Positions 25,740 through 37,500 of a DNA stretch of 64,000 bases are shown here, in pieces. Position 1 is the stretch's first letter. Every line of letters starts with the position of its first letter. Both the position numbers and the translations under genes were made by a program. The notes under the pieces were generated by a model. The model was not told where the DNA came from. It saw nothing but the letters and a program-made list of their open reading frames with translations, and ran no database searches. This DNA comes from Ancylostoma caninum (taxonomy: Eukaryota > Nematoda > Chromadorea > Rhabditida > Ancylostomatidae), in contig JBAJFG010000574.1 of NCBI GenBank assembly GCA_037903475.1, forward strand, positions 372,001 to 436,000. The letters run 5' to 3'.

Positions 25740-28700
25740 CACTTGATTCGTGTCCGTGTTCCACCGCGTTTTTCCGTAAAGTGACCCCCAAATTTACACG
25801 ACGAATCCACACCAAAAGCAAAAGTGTCCTCGTCGTCGTGTACGCTGAATTTCCTCATATCCCCCCTCGCTCAGTGAGTGTGCTGTGTGTGTGACTACTC
25901 TGTGGCCAAATGTTTGGTGAGGGGCGAGAAACTCGGCCGTTCGGCTCGTTATTCAACTCCGTACATATTGATCCTCGTAACAATAGCCAGTCGATTGCTG
26001 CGATCGATTCGATGACGATTTCCTGGAGAAGACGTGGCCATTGTCTTCTTGGGGGTGCGAGGCCGGGGATGGAGGGCATAACAGCCATATTCAGTGTGCT
26101 GTGCCATGCCATCCTCACTCCATTATGCCCTCCGATGTCCCTCGGGCTTAGCACTCGGCGATGAGGAGTGCCCTCACTGATGTGATATTATAGCCTCGAA
26201 GTCACTTCACACCATGCACATATAAGCACACACACCAAACAGCCTTAATCAGGGGAGATTCTCCTTCGGCGTTATATGCCGTCCTTTACCCGTTCAGGGA
26301 CAGCACACCGCGGGGGAAAATCGCTGAGTTTTTGCCTCACGCTCACGGAGACCTTGGTTTGGCCTCAGTAATATCTTACCGAGTTCATCCTGCTGTGGAA
26401 GGTTTTCAGCTCGTTAAATTCGGGCGAAAAAAGACGGCAGTGAGCGGCAGGAATGAATGAGGCGTACGGGTGGGGGGGGGGGGAGGTGTGAGAAGTGCAG
26501 GGGCGAAGTATGAGTGCAAATCTTTTTGATAAAGAGAGGCCGTAAAATAAAGTAAACAGCAGTGTGTGTGATAACGGGTTGTTAGCAGACGGGTCGGCGA
26601 CTCAATCTCGCCTTTTTCCACGGGGGCTGTGACAGGAGGTGATGTGTGTGCGGCGGGGGTGGTGGAGTGGAACGTCGGGGGTGCAGCGAGCGGAAAAAGA
26701 ATATTCATAGCCGTTAATATCTGGGACGATTGCCGTGTATCGTAAAATGCGCTGGCGACGCTCGGCAGCGGCGACGGCGGCGGCACGGCTCTTTCTTCTC
26801 GCTCTCGGCAAACACAGTACGTGGTGGAGCTGACCCAGCTGTGGTCAAAGAACAAAACTCGCGCTTCAACACAACTTGTCTCAGAGCATTGACGATGGCG
26901 ACGGCAGAAATGCGATCCTCCTCGTCCTCCCAGGCCGGCCAGCCAGCCCAACCCAGCTCGGCAGCCAGCGCTGGCTGTGAGGTGTCGGCTCCCTCCTCGC
27001 CTGCCGTTCATCTCCCTCAATCGTTTTCGCGACTTTTTTCTGCCGGCTCTGTTATGAGGGAAACAAAGCGACCTTCCCCTGCATAATTTTGCTGAAAAAA
27101 CTGACTCGAAGGCCATCCAAAACCTCTAAGATGTGAGCAATATGGCATTTGTCGTCTGTCCCTCGCCAGCAGGAGTCGGCAGTTTTTCCTCGCAGGGGAA
27201 TCCGACTAGCTGCTGCTTTTCACTCCTAATTTCCTCGTTTACCACAGAAATAAAAACACCATCTACTGTGACTTTCAGCTGTGATACTGTAGCTGTGCTG
27301 CATAGAAAAAGTGCAGTGTATTCTCAGTGGTATTCTCACGAGATTTACGAATTACTTATCGTCCACTTGACATTTGCCTTAATTTCAAGGCCATTTTTAT
27401 CCAACCTTTCAAGCATTCATTGCTAGAGGTTTTGTTATTTGTAATGAAATAACATTACTGACGATTAACTCATTGAAATCCTGCGGTTCTCAATTAACCT
27501 TTGAAATTTGCCTTAATTCTCATAACCCTAATCTTGACTGCTTCAGTTTCAAAAGTACATTTTCAACAAAATAAATCCTTCCAGTGATTTCAGTGGTTTT
27601 TTGTCTAAATGGTTGCTGCGGTGACGACGATGTTACAGCGAGTTGAACGCTTCTTGTGTTGTTTAGGGGTAGCGGCCGGCCATATGTCGGGCAGACGGGA
27701 TGGTGGGGGATACCATTGACCAAGCTCTACTGACTACCCTTCCCCCGTCGTCGTTTCACTTCCCGTTCGCTGCTAATTTGCAACACATCCTGGTCGCTCC
27801 GAAGCCCGCTCAAAAATCCATATTCGGCTCTCGTAGGGGCCCCGTGTGCGTTGCCCTTATGTGATTCACTCTGCCACAGGCCAGCTGTCGTCGTCGTCGC
27901 CGTTGGCCGTTGTCGCTGCCGCCGCGCCATCGCCGCCACCGCCGTCGCCGCCGTCGTAGGTGGAGCCCCCGCCTATACGGCAATGGCTAAGTATACCACG
28001 CCCCCTTCGGCTGACCAGTGTGGCCCGTCAGGCCTCGTTGTGTACCTCGCAGCCTGGGCTTTGTTTCCTTAGAAGGGCTCTTGGATTAATCGTGAATCCT
28101 TCGAGAGCCCAGCCACCCTCAGTGGGATTAGCTCTTAGGATTTCCCTCTTCCTCCTCATCTGCTTCCTTTCTTTTCCTATCGTTGTGTATAGGTGTACAT
28201 GTGACGATTGGCGCGATCGCCGTTGCATATGGCTCAATCCAGTTTGACTAGATAAAATCGTTTTTCGTGTGTTCGTGCCGAGCCATCGCCGCGCTCCAAT
28301 AGCCTTGCCCTTCGCCGTCGTTTTCGCCTGCCCTGCTGCTACTGCTACGGCTTCCTCGTGCAAAACGTGGGAGCATTTTCACGCTATAAGGAAACGCAAT
28401 CACTGCTGCATAGTCGTTATCGTTTCCTTGTTTGTCATATTCTACATCTCGTACTTCCTCATCCACCTTCTCCTGCTGCTCTTTCGTGTGTGCGGCGTGG
28501 AAAAAATTGCAACAAACACGCTGATGCATCGCAAGGTCACTCATCGCACTCGCCGGCGTGAGAAACACATCTCAGCAGCGGTAGGGAATCTCTTCTAGAG
28601 CTCAGATTCACTTTCTGTACCTTTGCTTTATCGTTCGGATCAAAGCATGTAACTTGCAGAACCGAGGCGGTCGTCTTACCGTATCTACAGCGTGGAATAA

Positions 28701-31570
28701 AATGTACGTGCTCATGTAATTGCACCACAAGCCAAATCAGACAAGTATCTAAACAACTCACGAAGAAGGAAAGCTATCCAAAATCAAATTCAAATCGGCA
28801 TTTTCCGTCAAACTATGCGCTTACGGTGTAATTGCAGACGCACTTCAATTCACGCCTTAATTATGGTAAGATGGTCCGCGGAAACTGTGCGGAATTCATC
28901 TTGCGCCCGCAATTCGTGGGTGCGTTCGCTGCTTCGTTCGTTGCTAGTAGCGACTATTCCAGGCTAAATAAATAGGCGTCACTTCCCGTGTTTGTCTGCT
29001 GCTGCTGTAGCGACATCGTCGTCGTCGCCGCCGCCGCGTCGACGGCGCCGGTGCGTTGTTGACCCCGCCACCGTCGTTGTCGTACAATACTTCAATAGAA
29101 AACTCAGCGAGAAACCCGCTCTTCCATACACACACGCGCGCACGCAAACGCACACACACAACGTCCAAATAGTGCCTTGGAAAATTACCCGAAAAACAAT
29201 TACTGTGATTGCACACACCAAACACGCACAGTTCTCTCAAGGTTATTTCTACAGGTTAACGCAGTGCAAAGAAATGTGATAAGAGAAAATCACCGCTGCA
29301 CACCATATCTTTGGAATTTCTTTTGTAATTTTTTGTCAACTCGATCGTTAATCTTTTGGTAATGAAATCCCGACCCAGGCTATCAGCATTTCTATTCAAT
29401 GGATCCACACTGAAATTTCAAAGTATTATGTTTCGGGAATATTGCCGTTCCATCTTCACGTATAGTGCAAGTGCACAAATGCAAAGCGCATGGGACGGAT
29501 GGGAATGCGATATAGTGTCTTCTATGATGTGTGAAACGTGACTTGTGAAGGCACATTTCCAGAAATTGCAAAAGATATGAGGCATTCAAAGAAGCGACGC
29601 CATTTCCTCGTAATTTTCAAACGAGCTTCCAAATTACATCTGTCCTTTAGTGGTAGGAGTACTCTAAGTAAGTAGCCGTTAGATGAATGGTCTGATTCCT
29701 AGTATAGCCGGCTGTAATTGTTTTTAATTCAATCCAACCGAAATCCGCATAATATCGTCCTGGATCCCTGACGCAACAAAGCTCATTAGTGCATCTGCAA
29801 AATTTTGCCAGTGGACAGGTGCATGTGGTCCACAAAGTTGCGAAATATCACCAAACTTTACAGCAAATGAGCTTCATAACTCTAGCAGCATCTTCCAGAT
29901 AATTATTGGGTTTCACTTAAATCCTGGGCAAATTGCTGGTGAATTCGATTGTTTCCGCTTAAATTTTGGAAAATTCCACTTATTTTCATGCCGCTTTTCT
30001 TACATTTTCTTCTTGAACTAAAGTGGCGTGAAGTAGCTAGAGTAGTAGTGCCATTTCGAAAAATAGTAGTAATCCCATGTATTGGATGCACCTGCAGAAG
30101 TAGTGCTCTACTCAACGAGCAATGGAACTTTAAAGGTTTTGTAGTATGTATGAGAGTAGTATATAATATTTTACTATCAATTTCGATGATTCTGCATAGT
30201 GGACACGTTCAAAATTTCAAGTGCGAAGAGATAGGTACGGCCAGGTTGGCTCACGTATAACACGACAAGGAGTACAATTACGCGCCGAATAGAAAACTGG
30301 TTGTGCATTCACACTCAGCACATGGGATAAGTACATTTTTTAAATAGATGGTACATATAGTATTGCCCCATGATCTGTATAGTAGTAGTAAAATTTACAA
30401 TAATTGCAGTAACGGTAATATGCATTTATCCTCGCGCCAATGATTAAAAGTGCAGCGTGTCAAATGCGCAAGATTTTTGCGATTGACAGTAGAAATTCTC
30501 AGCTTACACTTGAGTACACCTGTCATAAGCGATTCTGAGCGTCTCGCTACTATGAATCGCCTAGCTCATTGTTTTCATATCGGGTCCTGGCACGACTAGG
30601 AACACTGTAGCGCGAGATTAGACATTATGCGCGGAACAACAGCTTCCCACGCGTGCGCCGCTCGCGCGCGCGGGCCCTCAGGGACTCACTCCGTCGCTCG
30701 CTCGTTCGTAGGCCGCGGACGATCAGCGATTCCGAGTGGAGTTGGCTCGCGGCGTGATTTGCGAATCTATCGCATGGCTGAATGCGTGTTTGGTGTGGTG
30801 TTGTTGACTAGAAAATGGCAAGACACCGGTTGGCACGGCTCCTATCTGCTCTCTACAGGAACACTGCTCGAGCGGGCGGGGCGGGCCGGTCGGTGGCAAA
30901 ATAAGGCGAACTCGTCGTCGCTGATAGCGCGGCAGCACGTGCTCCGGCGATACCATCTGTCTGCCGCTGGGCGGCGACAATCACGTCCAGGTGTTTTCTG
31001 TGTGGTGCTGCTGCTGCACTCAGCGACGGATGGACGGATGACCACCAGTCGCGCGCGGAGCGGCGCAGTGGAGGACAGATGGTGCCTTTATTTGACGATA
31101 TCTCGCCCTGCTGTGACCACGTCCCTTCCTGGCATTTGCAGATCGCCAGCCCAACCAGCCAACTGCACACATCGCATATCGCTTGACTCTTGGAATTGCC
31201 CAACTGCCTTGACACCGCTTTTGTTGGTGTGTGGCTGTGTGTGCGTGTATGTGGACATGTCCAATTATCGTCCCATTACTCGCGAAACAGGGTTTCGCCC
31301 GCAGTAATCTGTCACCCCTCTCGCTGTGCAGCGTTCGCCCCCGCGCTTCTCTCGTCGTCGTCGACGTTGTTGTTTCAATCCGAATGCCCTATCTGCTGCT
31401 ATTCCGCAGCCGCCGTCGCCGCCGCCGCTGCTCCTGCCCATTTTGACTTCTGATTCACTGCAAGATAACATCAACCAGCCGCGCTCACACTCTCCGTCCG
31501 TTCGTCCTCCTCGTCTTCTGCTCGTTTCGAAATCCGCGCCGTTCCCCACTCTCCGTCTCTGACACCGAGT
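25740..31570 (+). promoter_or_regulatory. Probable mex-3 upstream and 5' untranslated region
   Basis: Nearly 6 kb of alternating CpG-rich and AT-rich sequence ends at the first mex-3 coding exon. GC-rich parts lie at about 25740-27100, 27650-28560, 28870-29170 and 30560-31570. They contain runs of CGT, GCC and CGC triplets (for example 26754-26790, 27886-27960, 29005-29060, 31350-31440) and CACA/GTGT runs. Frames of up to 236 codons are open here on both strands but are compositionally biased and recognisable as nothing. The position next to a germline regulator makes promoter, enhancer and untranslated exon content likely, but no individual site can be named. Confidence 0.45.
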
Positions 31571-31580
31571 TCTTTTGCAG
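31571..31580 (+). promoter_or_regulatory. Splice (or spliced-leader) acceptor before the mex-3 start
   Basis: TCTTTTGCAG is a strong nematode 3' splice site 72 nt before the chosen ATG. It could accept a spliced leader or join an upstream untranslated exon. No ATG lies between it and the start codon at 31653. Confidence 0.55.
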
Positions 31581-31652
31581 ATCACTCGCAACCGGCGCCT
31601 CAGACGGTTGTGTGTTCACCGTTCACCATCGCGTAAATTTCAAACACAGAAC

Positions 31653-34512
31653 ATGGCGGGTCTCCTACAGTATTCGACGAGTCGAGGAAGTGAGGAGGGA
31701 TTTCACTCAGGATCCGACGAAGCGATCGACAACATCGCCTACCAGCTTTACTCGCAATTTCGACTGGACGAGAATCGTAAGTTTTCAGTCACTTTTGTTT
31801 CAGATATAGTCCACAATCAGAGTTAGAGATACATTAGAGAAAAAAGTGTCCAAAAAAAAATAGGCAAAAACCACGGGGGGAGTGCGCTACGTGACGATAA
31901 AACAACGTACAGTGTGGGTGCATGCTGCTTAGTGAATCGCTTGCAACCTTGTGCATAAATACTTTTATAACACTCTTCTCATTTCTGAAACAAACTCTAG
32001 CAGGTGATGGGGAGATTGAGAGATTGATATCGGATTCTCTGAAAAAAACTTTCCTGAAATTTTTGTTTATTTGTTTGGGTTTTAGTAAATTGCAAAGTGT
32101 AAAAACTGTTTCGAATACTTGTGGAATAGACTATCACCTTCACATCTCCATTACATTCTTTGACAACTTGTGTGTGGAACCTTTCCATGACTGCAGTTTT
32201 TTTTTTGTTCTACAAAGAAAATCTGGCACTGAGAGCCTTTTGCCCTGCCACCACACCATTGAATTTTTGGGTGGATTATTTTTTCGTCGAACATTCGCTG
32301 TGAAGCAGTTCCTTCTCGTGCTTTTTCTGGGTGATTCATGTAGGGATATTCACAACATGGGTTGGAACTACGCTATATATTAAAAGCAAGCCCTATGTCT
32401 TCAAAAGAGCCCCATGATTATGTGATCTACATCTGTAGATGTTTTAGTGTTTCTCTTGAATCATGGATTTTACCTTAATCCCGCTATGAATTAGTCTTTA
32501 TTTGCGCACTAAATTGTATTTATTCCTACAAAACATGTGGACTTTTTGAGTTGGTGGTGATTAACTTCTGTGAGTGAACATTTTCATTTCTTTCCCACGT
32601 GAATCAAATTTGTGTAATATCAGAGGGGGAAAAGTGGAAGTGCATTTCTTTGTAAACCACTACAGAGTCTCTTGCTAGTATGAATGTCAAATAGTAAATT
32701 AAAGCATCCCTTGCACTTCAAAGCGTTATATCACTAAGCTTCTCTAGAAATTGGTAATTAACGAATAACTGATTTCTATGAACATTTTCGCGGTTCAGTG
32801 GTGTTTCTTTGTCATTGATGAAGCGATCCTTGTGAGTTCTCGGTATGCTCTCAGCTGCTACGCATAAATCTTTTGTTTTTGCAAAATCACGCCAATAGCC
32901 GCGCTGACCAGTAGGACATGGATGTGAGTTGTCCATCAAGAGCTGCTCGGGGCAGTTATCGACGTGCATGAATGCTAATTGGGTAGCCGTCAGAGTGACC
33001 ATTGATAGAGAGAGCGGAGTGACGGGGTGAAGGGGCACAGCGGGGGGCAGGCAAGCTGGCCCCGCATAAGCGTCTTAGAGCGACGTCTATCATCGCCTCA
33101 TCCATGATTGAGGCGAATGGTGGCGACTGTCAAGGATTTACGCCCCGAACACTTGTATTGGCCGTGTTCACAGTGTTGTGGCTGGGGTGCGAAAGAGAGA
33201 AGAAGGAGGAGAGTTGTTAGGGGTAAAAGCCGGTCCCTGCTGTGCGTCGTCGGCTAGTAGGCGGATCAACCGCTAGTCGAAACTGGTATCGCAGCACGCA
33301 ACCGCAGCGTTTTCGTGCTGAAGCTCGATATATGCGATCTGGTGGCGCTTGCCTTGCTTTCCTCGTTCGTTCACATACCTGCCTGCATCGCTCGTCCGTC
33401 CTTTTGTGGATGGCGGCGAGTCGCGAGTCAAATTCGAGGACGATCCTCTTCCACATTTAGGCCATGCGAGTTCCACAAAGTATCGTCGCGCTGCTGCGCG
33501 ATGGACTTGCATGGCAATTAGCTGGCGGGGTGGCCATCGCTCTCCATTTTCGGAAATTTTCGGCCAGCTCTTGTTGTGACGGTCGGGCGGAGGGGGGGAA
33601 CCCCCGTTTCCTCGTTCGTGGCTCACTCACATTGCAACCATTTCAGACTTCGAGCAACACAAGTGCGCCTCGGACAGCGGCACTTCCAGCGGAGAGCTCG
33701 AACACATGCTCGGGTGAGTAGCACTTATTTCTTCTTCCGCCTCCTCCAAAAACTGAGTTTCTCGCGAAGTATTCAAAAAGAATCGCGCTATCGCACCGAA
33801 TTTCCCGTCAGAACGTCTATCAATAGAAGTTTGCTATCTTGTTTTCGCCGTATCGCTTGTTTATCAATTGATTCAAGATGTTCTCAAACGTTCATTATAT
33901 CATGTTTTGTTCTGCACTTTGCACTCATAATGTAGCGCCAAATTCAATTGTTTTTGCCAAACACGCGTACGGGTAACGGGAGACAGTGAATATATTATCG
34001 CTAGAGGTGCGCATTTTACTACTGTTCTTGGAAAACTTTTGAGAAGCAAATAGAGGTGCAGCGGCTTAACAGCAAGACTTTAATTTTTTTTTTGACGTTC
34101 CTAGGTAAATAGTGTTCCTAGACTAACCAAATTCAAAAAAGTTGGATCACATTTTTACACTGCGCGGAATTAACAGCAGTTTTACATTCACTGCGGTGTA
34201 TGTCATGAAGACATGATTGATTAGTTGATTAGCGAAAACAAGACATGTCCAATATAGAAGGCTCAATAACAACTTTCGTCGAAATTTTTGAACGTCCGTT
34301 TTGCAGCAAGTTTTCGCTCACGATAATTAGGTTTAATTTTGATGCATCTCACATGCGAATGAAGCGCGTTGAATGTGAATTTAGTAATGAGAATGGGCGT
34401 TTACGAAAACAAGAGAGTGGAGCAAGCGTGGAAAATCATTGTTCTTGCCCAGTTTACTAGTAGACTTTTCTGTGGATTTCGGTAGTTTATATCCGTATTT
34501 CTATCTACTGCT

Positions 34513-34554
<42 letters not shown>

Positions 34555-37500
34555 CCCTTTCTATTATACTCTATGTGAAGTAGTTTCGAAACGGAAAGAA
34601 GAATGGCAGCGTCCTTGCGCGATAGCGCGTAGAAGTCTTTGTTTCTGGGGGTGCGCGTGGTCACTGCACCACCGCCACCACCTCGTCGCCTCCTCTTCGC
34701 CTCTCTGCGCCTTTCGCTTTCCTGCTCATTCGAACTTCCTGTTGTGGGCTGCTGCTGCAGCGGCGGTGTCCAGTGTGGTCGGCGCGAGGTGCTGGGTGTC
34801 TGTTGACTTGGCACGGCCAGGGGCGATTGTTGGCGCGAGAGAGGGCGCGCTTTTCCCTCTCCATTCGTTGTTTTTTGCCTCTCATTGCCGCTCAGACACT
34901 GTCATCGTCGGGCTGTTGTCACTTGGGACGAGAAAGAGCGGAGTTGGGGATCAGATCCACATTTTGCTGGTCGAGGCAAATCGGCAAATCTGTTAGGCGT
35001 GTGGTGCGTTGCGTGCTTGGTGGCTGTATTCCGCTGGCCAATTACTCGCTTCTTAATTACGCGCACGTCGCCCGCGCAATCAACAACCCAGTTACAGCTT
35101 TTGACCCTTTCCGCGCGAGCGCTGCTGCTGCCTATCAACGCAGCTCGTCGTTCCACTGCTCCAACGGCTTACTGAAACAATTATGCAGTTGCATTATCAT
35201 TATATTCGCTGCACTGGCTAGGTTATTATTATGGCAGGGGTAGGTGGGTGGTGGCTGGTAAACCTAGGCTTCAATGGAAATCGAATAAATTCAATAATTC
35301 TAGGATTTGATTGGAAAAAATAGGATATTCCAGAAGGAGAAAGCTCTAAAAGCCTTGCAGTTTTCCCCAATACTGTGGTACTCTTCCTTTCTTGAACTTT
35401 GCATTTTTGGACTCGTTCGAAATCGAATATTCACATTCGAATATGGGTATCCCATACGTTATTCATCCTATCTATTGTGACTAGAATTTTGATATCACAA
35501 TTATTTGTGGGAAGGATAATTTCAAACAAGGTTATTCCCCAGGAAAATCTGCAGTATTTTCGGTGCCTGTCACGAAGTTCCATTTTGCACAGAACTTTGA
35601 ATTCAATTTTTTCCGCCATGCCCCACAATTTAATGCGGAAAATTATGAGCCGTGTGGAAAGTACGGGGACAAGTTGGCGTCACCTGGGATTCGGCGGATA
35701 TTATGTCTTGGTGGGGAGTTTTCTTGGAATCCCTGCAATCACGACGTTCTAGCACTAGCAGAGAAGCGCTTATCTAATTCGTCCGCGGGCTCGTTTGGCG
35801 CAAGATTTAGCGCGTGCTCCCGAGGGGCTTGGCGCCGCAGAGCAGTAGCAGCAGGCAGGCAGGCGTGACAGACAGGTCGATGTTGAATCGGACTTGTTGC
35901 TGCATCCTAACGCTTCCAGGATGGCTGTATTTTTGAGCACTCTCAAAGTAGCTGTGAACGGCTTGCTTTTCTGGTTACATTTGATTTTAAATAATAAAAA
36001 TGGTTGGAGATATGCCTTGATCTCCACCGGCGCATGTGATCTACAATGGCGCGCGATTTCGACCAGCCACTAGCTGGAGCACTGGACCGAAGTGCGGATG
36101 CGGCAGGCGGCTGTGGCTTCTGGTGTGTAGGGCCGTGTTTGAATGCGCACCACCATTCACATATTGTTTGCAGCTCGAAAAGATCTTCACTTCGAGAAAC
36201 TTTGCCTGTCAGCACTCTCCACTTAACGCATTGTATTTTGTCGTTTTCTAGCGAGTTTGAAGAGCGGAGAGCGAGTCAAGTAAGGCGGTCTGCTATCGAT
36301 TGCCAGACGCCTTGCGTCTGCGTGCTGTTTGTGCTGATCTCGCAAATTTTCCACCCCACACACCACCAACCACACACAGACACACACGATCCCATCCTTT
36401 TTCACCACCTCATCGGCCTCAGTTTTTCCCGTTCCACCAATTCACACACTGAGCCTGCGCGATTTTTTATGTTTATTTGTCGCGCTTATCTGAAGCGTTA
36501 TCGCCTCTGCCCAGTTCCTCGTCTCTCGCGATGAGCACCGTCATCGCCGCAGCATCTATAGCGTCTCTCTCACTCTCATTCGGTGTTAGTGTTCTTGTGT
36601 TTATCTTTACAATGTTTTGAAGCATTTTTGTATTCCAGGATGAAGGAAGAGTCAACCGGGTGCCAAGGCCAACTACCTGGGGCATGGTTCTACGAGATGG
36701 GTGACGACGCATCTGCATCGCCCACATTCGATCTAGATGAAATGGGACCATTTCGAGGAATACTCGGTTCCAGGAACTGCTCTGAAAGCGTTGAAGTCCC
36801 CAGCAGCGAGCATGTAGCCGAAATTGTTGGCAGACAAGGTTGGTGGACCATTCGTTCGCTGTTTAGTCGTTCGTTCGTTCTTATCTCTTTCGTTGTGCGT
36901 TTCACATGTGTTTTCTTTGGATATTAGCCTATTTTGAGTGGTGAATCGATATTTTCGTTGAACAGTGTGTGATATGGCGTTCAAAACTGGCAGCCCAGTT
37001 TTCGCGGGCAATTTCAAAGGATGTTGATCGTTTGTTTGTCGCGCTAGCAGTGCCTGTTTGTAAGGAAAGAGTGGGGTACTGACCCTGCAGGGTACGGGAA
37101 GCTGTTTGTCACGTGCTGCAAACCTTCGAACCCCTCGAACTTATGCAACTCTCAATTCCAAGCGAAATTACGGCCAAAATTACCGCTTCTTTCTATTCTT
37201 TTGGATGTTCTCATTCTTCTCAGCCATATCTCCATTTTGATGACAACTAAACATAAGTGTGATCTACTTCTGTATGGATACGGTAGTCGCGCAATGGTGT
37301 TGTGAGCGGCAATTACCTCGATTCGCTGCGTTGACGAGCTTTGGTCGTCCGCAAGTTGCTCTCCGTCCCTGGCGTCCTCCTTAATTGTCTGCGTCTCCGC
37401 GCTCAGCCCGCCCCTCTCGTGCTATTTCGCCGCCCACTCCGCTTGTTTTCCATAACTCGCCCATGTTGGAATAGCAATTCTAGCAGTGAATTTGATAGAG

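Larger units (their letters stand above)
33714..36638 (+). other. mex-3 intron 2
   Basis: 2925 nt, GTGAGT donor and TTCCAG acceptor. It holds a CT microsatellite (34514-34552), GC-rich blocks at 34560-35260 and 35750-36560, and one copy of the TTCGAAATCGAAT repeat. The GC-rich blocks lie just before exon 3, which itself starts with an in-frame ATG. Confidence 0.6.

Noticed and set aside
26406..27116. 236-codon minus-strand open frame, the longest in the window
   Set aside because: It lies in a GC-rich block open on both strands, with Arg/Gly/Pro/His-biased composition and no domain. Chance is the simpler explanation.
30627..31307. 226-codon plus-strand open frame just upstream of mex-3
   Set aside because: Overlapped by several minus-strand frames, biased composition, no family features. 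Probably promoter or untranslated sequence.
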